Positions 1-9,412 are shown, counted from the stretch's first letter. The stretch: DNA of 64,000 nt from Allopontixanthobacter sp041741895 (GCA_041741895.1 JBGSJO010000050.1:25298-89297), one strand, 5' to 3'. Notes: generated by a model not told the origin, from the sequence alone. Numbers and translations are program-made.

Positions 1-1
1 C

Positions 2-112
2 AGCCGCTATCATAGTGAAGGCTGCCCCGGCACAGGGTTCGCGCCGGTTCCGCCCACTCTGGAGGATCGATATTTTCTCGAGCTCCTCCGCCGGGGGACA
101 GAGCAATGCTGA
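2..112 (+). CDS. ABC transporter ATP-binding protein, C-terminal end (partial)
   Basis: The window opens inside a reading frame that runs to a TGA at 110-112. The last residues read PVPPTLEDRYFLELLRRG, which resembles the tail of ABC-2 type ATPases (a PTLEDVFL-like ending). The stop overlaps the ATG of the next gene, a permease, which is the expected ATPase-permease coupling. No Walker motif falls inside the window, so the call rests on the tail and on its neighbour. Confidence 0.55.
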   Translation, partial: SRYHSEGCPGTGFAPVPPTLEDRYFLELLRRGTEQC

Positions 113-3100
113 TAAATCTGCGGCTTGCGAACGAGTGGCGAATTCTCTGGCGCCACCCGCTTGTGTGGCTTGCCTTGGCTGGGGTCGGCGGCTTCAGCGC
201 GGTGCTTGCCATGGGCAGTCCGGTCCCAGTGGGCAGCGATGCACGCGAAGCTCTGCTGCGAATGAACCTGTTCGTGCCCACCTTCATCCTGCCGTTTCTG
301 GCAGGCGCGCTTGGCCCGGTGTTCTTTTTGCGTGAGGCAGAGCACGACATGCGGGAAATTGTGGGAAGCTATCCGCTGACCGTGCGCGACTGGCTGGTGA
401 TGCGCCTCGGCAGTTTCATCGTGCTGCTGCTGACGGCCTGTCTGCTGGCGCAGATCGTCTTCATCGGCTTGCTGGCTCCGGATCACCCGGGCGGGCTTTC
501 AACAATGGTGCTCCATTCTGCGGGCTGGTTGCTGCTGCTCCACGCGCCGACATGCCTCTTGTGGTCCTGCGTGCTTGCCCGGCTGAGCAGCACCACCGGG
601 CACGCGGGGTTTCTCTATCTGGCGGCAGGAATCGGCTGGCTGGCGTATATGGCGGTGGCGAGCGTTACCGGCACGCCGCTTATTGCCGGCAGCATGGTGA
701 TCTCCCTCCCGCTCCAGCAGGCAATGCTGGTATTCGATCCCTACGGCGTCACGGCATTAAGCAGCCCGGTTCCCGAAGGCGGAATCCTGCAATCGCGGGG
801 GCTGAATATTGCTGCCGGGCGGCTTTTCTGGCTGCTGGTCTGCGTTTGGCTGGTGCGCGGCATCGGGGATCTGCCGTCGCGGGCTGGGCGTAAATCACAG
901 ATTGGCGGACCGGCAACCGCCCGGTCCGGCAAAACGGACAGCATGCCAAGTCGCCGATTGTCCGGCCGGCTGGAACACCTGCGCCTGCATCTGCGGTATT
1001 TTCGCCGGGACAGGGTCTTTCCCCTGCTGATAGGTGCCTGGTTCCTGTTACTGGGCCCGGAAGCCTACAGCGGGATCGACTACGCCGAACCATTGGCGCG
1101 AATCGTGCCCGACAGCCGGGATGCCCTGAATCGCGTCATGTGGGACGTGCTGCCGATGGCCGCCGCGTTCCTGCTTCTTTACGCGGCTGACCGGATTTGC
1201 CGCATGTATGGCGCGTTAGGAATGCAGGAACTCGTCGCCGCATCGCCTTATCGCTCGTGGGCGCTGGTCATGCACCAGGTGGCCAGCTTGTGGATCATAT
1301 CCGCGGTATTCCTCGCTTTGGCAGGATTTGCCGTCCTCCTCGCCCAGATTGTCGCGCAATCGCCGTTCCAACCAACGGAATATCTGTTGCAGTTGGGTCT
1401 GACCTTCTCGCAGATGGCCTTGTTCTGCGTATTGTTCACAGCAGTGCACGCGATCGTCAAATTGCGCTTCGTTGCGAACCTCCTGAACTTCCTGCTGGTC
1501 GTCCTCAGTTTCAGCAGCCTTGCACCGGCGTTGGGCTTTGGCCATCCCTTGTGGCGGCCGCTGGCGACGCCGCTCATGCAGCCTGACCATTACTGGGGGT
1601 TCGAGGGCAGTCTGGCCGGGTATATGCCTTATCTGTTGTTCTGGGCGGCGATGTGCCTTGCCGCGCTCAGCATTGGGATTTTTGCCTTTCATCGCAACAT
1701 GGCCTTTGCGCAAGTCCGCTGGCGCAGCATCATGCGTAGCCCGCTGCTGGTCATTTTCGCGGTCCTGATCGGTGCTGCTATTTGGCAGGGCAAAACCATC
1801 CACAACAACCTGCGATCCGAAGGTCTGCTGGTGTCTGCGGAGCAGCGCGCCGCGCAGCGCGCGGGTTATGAGCGGATCTATTCGGTCTGGGCCCAAAAGC
1901 CCCAGCCCGCTGTGGCAATGGTGCGATCACTGGTCGATATCTATCCCGACGAAAATCGAGTTCATCTGCGCACGACCATACAGCTGGTCAACCGCACCGC
2001 CCAGCCGATAGAGCAGGTTTTGATTGGCCGTGGCCCTAGCGTTGGGCCGGCCACCCTCTCATTTGAAGGTGCCTCCGTGCTTCACGCTGACCAGGCATTG
2101 GGCCAGCAGATATTCAAGCTGGACCGACCGATGCAGCCGGGCGAAAGCGCGAATCTGAGGTTCGAGATCCAGCTGGATCAATCCGGCTTCGCACCAGCAT
2201 CGATGCCTCTCGTGTTGCGCCCTTCCTTCAGCAGCGTTCCAGCCTATGCGATCCTGCCGGTGGTCGGATTCAGGAGAGAGCTTACCCTGCGCGATCCTGC
2301 GGCCCGGCGATCGCAAGGCCTGCCCGAATTGCGGCTAACGCTGCCATCGCTGCTGCGGCAAACGCCAGCGGCTGGCTCGGTTGCTGATAACGAGGCAGTT
2401 ATCGAGACGATTATAAGCACAAAAAGAGCGCATTCTGCGATTGCCCAAGGGGAATTGATCCGCAAATGGCAGCAGGGCGGACGGGACTTCTACCATTATC
2501 GCACCAGCGGACCCATCCGGAATATGGCCGCCTTCTACTCGGTGCCCTGGCAGTCCCGTCAATGGCAGGTCGGCTCAACAGGGCTGCAGGTTTATGCGCC
2601 CGGTAAATTCGGAAACAACAACCCCAACATTCTCGGCGCTAGCGACACCTTGGCCTGGCTTGACAAGGAAGTGGCACCCTATCCCGGGAAAGACCTGCGG
2701 ATGATAATGGTCCCCGAACTTGGCATCAGCGGATTTGCCCTGCCGCAGACCATTCTGATCTCTGATCGGCTCGGCATGCGCACGCAGCCCGAACCTGGGG
2801 CCGGCTTCAATCAGACATACCGGAGGGCGGCGCACGAAACTGCTCACCAGTGGTTCGGCCATATGATTGGGCACGGGCTTGCGGAAGAGCGGGGGTTCCT
2901 GATTGAATCGCTCGCCAAATATGCCGAGCTGGTGATGGTCGAGCAACGCTATGGCGAAGACGCCATGCAATCCGTGGTTACTTTCGAGCGGGATCGGTAC
3001 CGGCAATCTCGCCTCAATCTGGAAAATCAGGTCGCCCCTCTGATCGATGCCGAAGAAGACGAAGACATGTACTCCCGCGCTACTCTGGTCTTTGCCTGCC

Positions 3101-3318
3101 TGCGCAAGCACCTGGGGGATGAACCAATCCTCGCAGCCCTGCGGCAGATCGCTGATGAAAGCAGGAAAACGGGGCGGGCGGCAACTTCACTGGGTTTCAT
3201 CAAGGCGTTCAAGACATCCAGCGAACCAGGCGATGCAGAGCTGATAGAGGCGATGCTGCTTGGATCCCAATCTGTGAACGCAGTATTCAAGTGGCAAGGC
3301 TGCAGACCGGTGGGATAG
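106..3318 (+). CDS. ABC-2 type permease fused to M1-family metallopeptidase domain
   Basis: This 1070-residue inner-membrane protein has an ABC-2 type permease half, with about twelve hydrophobic segments in two groups (roughly residues 15-250 and 300-560), followed by a large periplasmic gluzincin domain. The zinc site is visible as HETAHQWFGH at about residue 910, with the third ligand probably the Glu of FLIESLAKY some 20 residues on. A longer spacing than in classical aminopeptidase N is usual in these ABC/M1 fusions. The gene is translationally coupled to the ATPase end upstream. The substrate is unknown. The family is generally annotated as an ABC transporter permease/M1 family aminopeptidase. 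Confidence 0.85.
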   Translation: MLINLRLANEWRILWRHPLVWLALAGVGGFSAVLAMGSPVPVGSDAREALLRMNLFVPTFILPFLAGALGPVFFLREAEHDMREIVGSYPLTVRDWLVMRLGSFIVLLLTACLLAQIVFIGLLAPDHPGGLSTMVLHSAGWLLLLHAPTCLLWSCVLARLSSTTGHAGFLYLAAGIGWLAYMAVASVTGTPLIAGSMVISLPLQQAMLVFDPYGVTALSSPVPEGGILQSRGLNIAAGRLFWLLVCVWLVRGIGDLPSRAGRKSQIGGPATARSGKTDSMPSRRLSGRLEHLRLHLRYFRRDRVFPLLIGAWFLLLGPEAYSGIDYAEPLARIVPDSRDALNRVMWDVLPMAAAFLLLYAADRICRMYGALGMQELVAASPYRSWALVMHQVASLWIISAVFLALAGFAVLLAQIVAQSPFQPTEYLLQLGLTFSQMALFCVLFTAVHAIVKLRFVANLLNFLLVVLSFSSLAPALGFGHPLWRPLATPLMQPDHYWGFEGSLAGYMPYLLFWAAMCLAALSIGIFAFHRNMAFAQVRWRSIMRSPLLVIFAVLIGAAIWQGKTIHNNLRSEGLLVSAEQRAAQRAGYERIYSVWAQKPQPAVAMVRSLVDIYPDENRVHLRTTIQLVNRTAQPIEQVLIGRGPSVGPATLSFEGASVLHADQALGQQIFKLDRPMQPGESANLRFEIQLDQSGFAPASMPLVLRPSFSSVPAYAILPVVGFRRELTLRDPAARRSQGLPELRLTLPSLLRQTPAAGSVADNEAVIETIISTKRAHSAIAQGELIRKWQQGGRDFYHYRTSGPIRNMAAFYSVPWQSRQWQVGSTGLQVYAPGKFGNNNPNILGASDTLAWLDKEVAPYPGKDLRMIMVPELGISGFALPQTILISDRLGMRTQPEPGAGFNQTYRRAAHETAHQWFGHMIGHGLAEERGFLIESLAKYAELVMVEQRYGEDAMQSVVTFERDRYRQSRLNLENQVAPLIDAEEDEDMYSRATLVFACLRKHLGDEPILAALRQIADESRKTGRAATSLGFIKAFKTSSEPGDAELIEAMLLGSQSVNAVFKWQGCRPVG

Positions 3319-3464
3319 CGTATGGGCACACAGTTGCAGCCTGATCGGATCGGATTGCCGCGTGCCGCTAGCTGCCCTAATGGATGGAATTTGAGTTCAC
3401 TTTCGAAACTGCAGGCCCCACCCTAGGTGATCCGCGCAAGTTCAGGCAATTCAGGTACCGACAC

Positions 3465-3806
3465 ATGGCCCGCAAACATTCGAAACATGGTTCCCATGAC
3501 GACCTGCAGAGCGAGGGGGAGGTGAGCCCGGCCGCGGCGGTTCCTTGCTGGCTCTGCAGCCGGCCTACCGGCAAGACCATTGTCTGGCATCATCCCGTGC
3601 CCAAGAGCCGAGGCGGGCGCGATGTTGTGCCCATGCACCCCATTTGCCAGAAGACTCTCATCGCCAATTTCACCAATTCCGAATTGCAGCGCTATGGGAT
3701 GGATGTGGACGGCCTGCTGGCCAATCCCCCAGTGCGCAAGTTTGTCGATTGGGTGGCAAACAAGGATCCCGATTTCACCGCTACCATGACTAAGAAGCGG
3801 CGCTGA
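3465..3806 (+). CDS. Small HNH-type zinc/nuclease-like protein
   Basis: From the ATG at 3465 (MARKHSKHGS) the product is 113 residues. An in-frame ATG at 3384 would add 27 residues of unremarkable sequence, so I prefer the shorter start. The core reads CWLCSRPTG, then HHPVPKSRGG, then MHPICQKTL, which fits a compact HNH fold with CxxC and His residues (a treble-clef zinc finger). Whether it still cuts DNA cannot be told. The 3' end of a second, decayed copy lies at 9413-9472. The gene sits just outside the first copy of the tRNA-Cys repeat and may be cargo of the same family of elements. Confidence 0.6.
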   Translation: MARKHSKHGSHDDLQSEGEVSPAAAVPCWLCSRPTGKTIVWHHPVPKSRGGRDVVPMHPICQKTLIANFTNSELQRYGMDVDGLLANPPVRKFVDWVANKDPDFTATMTKKRR

Positions 3807-3819
3807 TTAGGTAAAACTC

Positions 3820-4089
3820 ATGAGAATCAAGAAGCGCGTCCTGACCGCGACGATGGCGGATGGCTACGTGAAGACGATCGGCCCGACATCTGCTCCATTC
3901 ACGCACTACTGGCGGATCGTTGCCTTCCTTGGCGGGGGGCGCACCGAGGTCTTCTGGGGGCACACCAAGTCACTGAAGGAAGCGGAGAGAAAGAAAGCGG
4001 CAACCGCCGATGCGGCACGACAGCGCGGCTGGGAGAGCTACCACTTCGAGGTCGTGGAGCTTGTCGACGCGGCCGCAATTGCCAGCTGA
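3820..4089 (+). CDS. Hypothetical protein, 89 residues
   Basis: This short basic, soluble protein follows the HNH-like gene after 13 bases, so the two are probably co-transcribed. I recognise no family. The sequence has an aromatic-rich middle (FTHYWRIVAFLGG) and a Lys/Arg-rich helix (KSLKEAERKKAATADAARQRGW). It ends about 40 bases before repeat copy A. Confidence 0.45.
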   Translation: MRIKKRVLTATMADGYVKTIGPTSAPFTHYWRIVAFLGGGRTEVFWGHTKSLKEAERKKAATADAARQRGWESYHFEVVELVDAAAIAS

Positions 4090-4130
4090 GACTAGGTGAA
4101 AAGCGCCCGTCAAAATCCTCGACACTTTCA

Positions 4131-4473
4131 AAACCGTCACTACATTTTTCGCCCCAGAGACTCTGGGTCATTCAGGCCAAAATTATTATTTAATTGCAGT
4201 CTCTTGCGCGATGGATACCCGCTCAAATTGTCCGTAAGCCCGTGATTTCACGCACTAGTTTTCTTTAGCATAAGTTTCTGATATATAGAGGAAAACGGTG
4301 TGGAGGTGCAAGTCGGAAACGAACCGTCTCCGATGCATTTGTCATTTTATAACAATTTTAGATAAATGAACGGCTCTGCACAGCGTTTCGATGACCCAAT
4401 AATGGCTCGGAATTGTCAGATTTCGTCGAGTGAGTTTTCGCAGAGACTGATTTTTTCCGCTGCTTGCTAGGCA
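4131..4473 (+). repeat. tRNA-Cys-derived direct repeat, copy A
   Basis: This is the first of three direct copies (B 11588-11920, C 13859-14052). It has a left arm of about 170 bases (through CGTGATTTCACGCAC at 4241-4255), a core at about 4299-4325 that resembles the 3' part of tRNA-Cys (TGTGGAGG, then CGGAAACGAACC), and a right arm of about 150 bases ending TGCTTGCTAGGCA that is shared only with B. It fills most of the 4090-4656 gap. The rest of that gap, 4474-4656, shows no gene or clear signal. I infer an attachment-site relic. Confidence 0.8.
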
Positions 4474-4656
4474 TGCATTGATCTCAACCGCGCGCGACAA
4501 GTCATAACGGTTGGCAGTCTACTTTTGGGCCAATTCGGACTGGCTGCTCCGGATCGACAAGTGCGAATAGCGGTCAACGCCCAAGGTTTTCGCGATTTCA
4601 GAAGTTGTCCTAGCCGACAAACCTTTCCCGACACTCAAGCCTCAAGGCTGTATCTG

Positions 4657-5634
4657 TCAAATCTGATTCACGATCGCGCCGTCTGTCTTGGTTAGTTTGA
4701 TCGTCACGTTTGATAGCTGCAACTTGCCTTTGCAGGCCCCGCATCCTGCATAGATTTCCAATCGGGCATCACATTTCTTGTGGTGGAGAATAACTGGCGG
4801 ACCAGCCGAAGAGCCGTAGTAGCAATCTCCCCAGCGTTGCAGCACCAGCAGGATCGGCAGGTAATCGAGTGATTTCGATGTCGTGTGATAGGCAAAGCGG
4901 TCCGGGCTGGTCTGGTAGAGTGCCGCCTTGAGAAAACCGCGTTCGACCAGCCATGCAAGCCGGTCAGACAAGATATTGGATGCCATGCCGCTATCTTCCA
5001 AAATCTGGTCAAACTTATGCAGCTCGGTAAAAATCGCGCGCATAACGAGGCCTGCCCAGCGGTCGCCCAGCAATTCAGCTGAATCGGTAAAAAGAGACAG
5101 GTTTTCGGCAATGGCCTGCCGGTTCCGGTGCTGCCGCCGCCGCGTGTAGCTCGGTTCCATCATGCCTAAACCTGGACCCTCACGCCATTCAACGTCCTGC
5201 GGCTGGACACTTCGATGGCAATTGCCACAAATTGGTTCAGGCGTGATCGCGTTTCCGCAATCGCCATGTGTTAGTTCCATCTGCAGCGAAGTACGGCGCC
5301 GGGACCATGTCTTTTCCCAGCGAAGCAACATCATCGTTACGGGGAAAAGCGCGAGGCCTTTCTCGGACAGGTGATATTCGTAACGAGGCGGTTTTTCACA
5401 ATAGAGATGCCGTTCGAGAACCTCGTTGGCTGTCAATTTTTTAAGGCGTTCTGCGATCAGCGGCTTCGACAGGCAGGTCCGTGACTTGATCCGATCAAAA
5501 CGGCTGTCGCCCAGCCAGATCGACTCGAGGATTAGCAATGTCGGGACATCGCCAATCACTTCCAAGGCGCGCCAGATCGAGCACGTTCTGACGAGTTTGG
5601 CAGTGCCGGATTTCTGGGTCGCATTGCTTGGCAT
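4657..5634 (-). CDS. Tandem HxlR-type winged-helix transcriptional regulator
   Basis: The 325 residues hold two HxlR-like winged-helix domains, about 15-115 (CSIWRALEVIGDVPTLLILE, then the LIAERLKKL helix) and about 180-285 (SAELLGDRWAGLVMRAIF, then SNILSDRLAWLVERGFL). Normal HxlR proteins are about 110-150 residues with one domain that works as a dimer, so this may be a covalent pseudo-dimer. Cysteine pairs follow each domain (CGNAITPEPICGNC and CDARLEIYAGCGAC) and look like small zinc ribbons. It is the last gene of the carotenoid-oxygenase operon, 5 bases behind the DUF1295 gene, and probably controls that operon in response to a ligand. Confidence 0.8.
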   Translation of the reverse strand: MPSNATQKSGTAKLVRTCSIWRALEVIGDVPTLLILESIWLGDSRFDRIKSRTCLSKPLIAERLKKLTANEVLERHLYCEKPPRYEYHLSEKGLALFPVTMMLLRWEKTWSRRRTSLQMELTHGDCGNAITPEPICGNCHRSVQPQDVEWREGPGLGMMEPSYTRRRQHRNRQAIAENLSLFTDSAELLGDRWAGLVMRAIFTELHKFDQILEDSGMASNILSDRLAWLVERGFLKAALYQTSPDRFAYHTTSKSLDYLPILLVLQRWGDCYYGSSAGPPVILHHKKCDARLEIYAGCGACKGKLQLSNVTIKLTKTDGAIVNQI

Positions 5635-5639
5635 TTTGG

Positions 5640-6524
5640 CTATGAGCGCGGCGGCCGGAGAACGAGAACTGAGGTTTTCCGGCGGTATTCCTGATATTGC
5701 GGATCATCGCCCCATTTCTTCTTTGCCGCCGCGTCGAGCATGTTGATCCCGCTGATCTTCGTGAGCAGCAATGTGATGAACAGCGGTGATGCGAATACCA
5801 GATAGGACCAGCCTGATAGCACCGGGATCGCAATGATAGCGGCGCCGGTCCACAGCATTATCTCTCCCAAATAATTGGGGTGCTGCGACCATGACCACAG
5901 GCCGGTGCTGATGAATTTTCCCTTGTTGGAAGGATCGGCTTTGAAAGCGCTTTTCTGACGGTCAGCCACAACTTCGATCGTGAAAGCAGTGATCCAGATT
6001 GCTGTCCCAATCCAGAAAAAGACATCGATAGGCGCCCGGTCGGTTGCCGAAATAACGACCAGCGCGGCAGCGGAAGTGATGATCGTCCAGACGGCTTGCA
6101 GGCTCCACGCGACCAAGAAGCGGGACGGGTTGATTTTGATAGCGTCGAACCGGTTATCCACGCCGCCAGACTTTCCGACCCTGACGAACAGGAATGAGCC
6201 TAGACGTAAAGCCCATATGACAACCATCGCGGCAATAACGATGGCCCGCATATCAAGTGGTGCGGACATGACGCAAGCAGCGCTGATGATCGAAAGATAG
6301 GTGATTGCGCCAACCAGGTCATAATACTTCTCTGTCTGGGCAATTGCGGAGGGAATGAATGCCAACCAATTTACTGCAAAGGCAACTACTGCGCAGATCA
6401 CAAACACGGGATAACCGTACGCCTTGACCCCATTGCTGCCAGCTAGCCACGCAAAGCCGAGCCCGAGCGCGGTTGCAAATAGCACCACGACAAGACTGCG
6501 GGGCGCGTGTTTGGACGAGGTCAT
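5640..6524 (-). CDS. DUF1295 / steroid 5-alpha-reductase-like membrane protein
   Basis: From the ATG at 6524 (MTSSKHAPRS) the product is 294 residues and very hydrophobic, with about seven membrane helices. The C-terminal third has the DUF1295 signature: WSWSQHPNYLGEIMLWTGAA, then a conserved tail ending KKWGDDPQYQEYRRKT. This fold belongs to NADPH-dependent steroid/enoyl reductases and isoprenylcysteine methyltransferase-like enzymes. The start lies 2 bases from the thiolase stop, so the genes are coupled. In this context a reductase acting on a hydrophobic intermediate of the same catabolic pathway is plausible but unproven. Confidence 0.75.
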   Translation of the reverse strand: MTSSKHAPRSLVVVLFATALGLGFAWLAGSNGVKAYGYPVFVICAVVAFAVNWLAFIPSAIAQTEKYYDLVGAITYLSIISAACVMSAPLDMRAIVIAAMVVIWALRLGSFLFVRVGKSGGVDNRFDAIKINPSRFLVAWSLQAVWTIITSAAALVVISATDRAPIDVFFWIGTAIWITAFTIEVVADRQKSAFKADPSNKGKFISTGLWSWSQHPNYLGEIMLWTGAAIIAIPVLSGWSYLVFASPLFITLLLTKISGINMLDAAAKKKWGDDPQYQEYRRKTSVLVLRPPRS

Positions 6525-6526
6525 GA

Positions 6527-7756
6527 TTATGTCCCTATTACGAAGCTGCAATTGGTCGTGCCTGACCCGCCAACATTGAAGGTTCCAACATTGCGTGCTC
6601 CCTCGACCTGGCAATCCGCCGCAGTATCAGTAACTTGACGCATGGCGTCGAGTGCCATTCGCACGCCCGTTGCTCCAACAGGATGGCCAATACCCATCAA
6701 CCCGCCCGAGGGGTTGACGGGAATGGAGCCGCCAGGCGCAATGCGGCCATCCTCGACCGCTTTCCAGGCCTCACCTGGCTCGGTGATGCCGAAATGTTCG
6801 ATCGCAATATATTCATTGATGGTGAAGCAATCATGCGTTTCGATTGCGTCCAGCTCGCCGGGGCCTGCGATACCTGCGCGGCTATACGCATCGGTGATGG
6901 CCTTTCGCGTCCATGGCAGCAGGTATGGCGAGCCTTTGCTTGCCTCCAGCTTGGTTTCCATAAGCATTGGCGCAGTCGTGTGACCCCAGCCTTTGATCCG
7001 TGCGAGACTTTCCAGCGGAATATTGCGCGCCTTGGCATAGGCCTTGGCTTTGGTTTCTGAGGCCAAGAATACAACCGCTGCGCCATCAGTGATTTAGCTG
7101 CAATCCTGCCTCCGCATCCATCCTTCGACGACGGGATTGAGATCGTCATCATTGGCGAAGTGCTGATCGGTCAGCGTCCAGTTGCGGGTTTGCGCTTGTG
7201 GATTGCGCTGTGCGTTTCCGAAATTGATCCTGGCGATCTCTTTCAAGTGATCGTGATTGAGCCCGTACCGTTCGTGATGTTCCTGCGCCAGATCCGAGAA
7301 CATGGCGGGCCAAACGAAAGCCGCCTCGGTCGCTTCTGCGCCAACCCAAACTGCCGCGCCCAAATGGTCACCGGCGATCTTGCCCGGAACATTGCGCATG
7401 AATTCCATGCCGATGACAGCCGCACACTCATATCGGCCAGCCTCAATGTCAGCCATGGCAGCGAGAATGGCGAGCGAGCCGGAAGCACAAGCCCCTTCGT
7501 GCCGCGATGCCGGAATGCCGGCGAGGCAAGGATGGACATGCCCGAGGAAGCCGCCGAGCATTCCCTGCCCCGTAAACAGCTCGCCAGCGAAGTTCCCAAC
7601 GTGAGCAACCTCGATCTCTTCGGGATCAAGCGAGGCAGCGGCAAGCGCACCGTTAAGGCCGTCTTCCAGAAGATCGAATATGGCAAGATTTTCACGCGCG
7701 TAATTGCGCGCGAAGTCGGTTTGATCACCGCCGAGAATATATACGTCTTGCCCCAT
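6527..7756 (-). pseudogene. Thiolase (acetyl-CoA acetyltransferase-like) interrupted by one in-frame stop
   Basis: The frame encodes a complete thiolase of about 409 codons except for one TAA at 7094-7096. The upstream part (220 residues) has the nucleophile context EGACASGS and ends WMRRQDCS. After the stop the same frame continues ITDGAAVVFLASE and runs to GHPVGATG and NVGGSGTTN. Thiolases of this SCP2/lipid-transfer type normally read DCSQITDGAA, so a single CAA-to-TAA change explains the break. There is no frameshift and the rest looks intact, so the damage is recent, or it is a sequencing error. Family role: thiolytic cleavage of a beta-ketoacyl-CoA. It is second in the operon, 24 bases after the carotenoid oxygenase. 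Confidence 0.85.
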
Positions 7757-7780
7757 CGTACCACATCTACCTTGTTTGCC

Positions 7781-9247
7781 TCACGCCGCCAGCTCGTCCG
7801 CACCTGCCCATGTCGCATGTGTGCCGCTGCAAATCCGGTGGGGCAGAATAATCTGGCAGATCGGACCTTGCTCGATATCGCGCGCATCAAAGATGACACA
7901 TTCGGAACGGTCCTGCACCATGTCCGTCACAAAGCTAACCAGATAGCCGTCATCTTCCGCTGTCCCTCCCTTTCGCGGGATGAACGGCGCTTCCGATCCG
8001 AACCGGCCTTCGCCAAACATTACCCTGGTGGCAGTGCCGCGTTTCAGATCATGTTTGACCAAGCCATTAAACAGGAACCAGCCCTTTTCGCCATGCGCGC
8101 TATAAACATAGCGGTGTTCACGGCCGTAGTATTCTGGGTTCAGCGTGCCGAACTCGACATGCTCTTCGTTGCACACACGCCCCTCGGCCGTCTCGCCGGT
8201 TTTCAGATTGAAGCGCCAGCGGTGAAGGTGCGGACGCAGCGAATGCAGATCAATTCCGGCGCCGATCAACTGGTAGGATTCGGGCATATTATCAATCGGT
8301 CCAGGGAACGGATTTTTCTGATGATACCCCTCCAGAACCAGCTCGTCGCCATCTTCCCAACAATTTGTCCAGTGGAGCACATAGGTTGGCTCCGCTTCGA
8401 ACCACATGACCTCTTCGGACGAACCATAACGCGGTATGACTGCAAAGCGCGCTTTCATGGCCTTGTCGAATTGCGGAATGAAATAACCGTTCTCTAACGC
8501 GGCTGGAACTGGATAGAGCGGGAGATCGTTCAGAACCGAATAATTGTCCGAGATCGCCATATCATGCGGAAGACGCGTGCCGGGCAATTCAATCGGAACG
8601 TAATGCTTGAGCTCATTGTCGGGCCCGACGACACCGTAATGCATGTGCGGGGCTTTATCGCCGTAATTGAAGAACATCAGTTCACCGGTTTTGCCGTCGA
8701 GTTTGGGGTGAGCGGATAGGCCGTCGACCGGGGTCCAATGTTCGATGCCCAATGTCTCCAGGCTTTCCGGATCGAGCAGATAGCCTTCGCCGCACTGCCA
8801 GAATGTCGAGAGGATCTTGCCATTGCGGATCAACACATCCGTGGAGGAACCATCCTTCATGTGCGATCCGATGCCGATGCCAGGACGTTTTGACTTTTTG
8901 GGCGGCACGGTAAATCCAGCCCAAAGTGCCTCGCCAGCCTCAGCCTCAGCCTCAAACCCGCTGGTCCTGATGAAGCGGTTCTTATATTCCGCTTTGCCGC
9001 CTGAAAATCGCATCATGTGGAGCATACCGTCACCGTCAAAAGGGTGATACCGGCCAATTGGTTCATGTACCGGGTTTTCAGTATTGCGGACGTAGATACC
9101 ATCAATATCCACCGGAATCGTGCCGATCACCTCCATGTCATCGGCATCATATTCGTCATAATTCGGCGTCCATGCGCCGTTTAGATATGGGTGATCCGAT
9201 GATTGGAGCGTGGATTCAATACGGTTGATAAGCTCTGACATTCGCAT
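7781..9247 (-). CDS. Carotenoid oxygenase family protein (lignostilbene-dioxygenase-like)
   Basis: At 488 residues this is full length for the RPE65/carotenoid cleavage oxygenase family, seven-bladed propeller enzymes with non-haem Fe(II) held by four His. The candidate ligands stand in GLSAHPKLD, LPHDMAIS, VLHWTNCWEDGDELVLEGYH and, at the C-terminus, CSGTHATW. The HPFDGDGMLH motif near residue 70 is also typical. These enzymes split a C=C bond of apocarotenoids, stilbenes or isoeugenol-like phenylpropenoids into carbonyl products. It is the first gene of a four-gene operon. The thiolase and the hydrophobic reductase point to catabolism of a non-polar compound. A second ATG at 9241 is possible. 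Confidence 0.9.
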   Translation of the reverse strand: MRMSELINRIESTLQSSDHPYLNGAWTPNYDEYDADDMEVIGTIPVDIDGIYVRNTENPVHEPIGRYHPFDGDGMLHMMRFSGGKAEYKNRFIRTSGFEAEAEAGEALWAGFTVPPKKSKRPGIGIGSHMKDGSSTDVLIRNGKILSTFWQCGEGYLLDPESLETLGIEHWTPVDGLSAHPKLDGKTGELMFFNYGDKAPHMHYGVVGPDNELKHYVPIELPGTRLPHDMAISDNYSVLNDLPLYPVPAALENGYFIPQFDKAMKARFAVIPRYGSSEEVMWFEAEPTYVLHWTNCWEDGDELVLEGYHQKNPFPGPIDNMPESYQLIGAGIDLHSLRPHLHRWRFNLKTGETAEGRVCNEEHVEFGTLNPEYYGREHRYVYSAHGEKGWFLFNGLVKHDLKRGTATRVMFGEGRFGSEAPFIPRKGGTAEDDGYLVSFVTDMVQDRSECVIFDARDIEQGPICQIILPHRICSGTHATWAGADELAA

Positions 9248-9412
9248 GACTTTCTAGTCGGTAAAGTTATGCAACTGATACCATCGACCTTGGTTGAGTC
9301 AACAGTCGGCATATCGACGATTGCGGTTGCAACACTCGCTTTGAGCTGAGGCAGATAAATTGACGCCTCAAAACAATTGGGTCTTCGAGCCAACGGGCAA
9401 CGTGCCCTGATC

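Noticed and set aside
3384..3464. Longer start of the HNH-like gene
   Set aside because: The extra 27 residues show no conserved character, and the ATG at 3465 gives a normal basic N-terminus.
7160..8497. 445-codon open frame on the plus strand
   Set aside because: It lies opposite the thiolase and carotenoid oxygenase genes, which have clear family motifs. The translation shows no domain. It is an antisense frame in GC-rich DNA.
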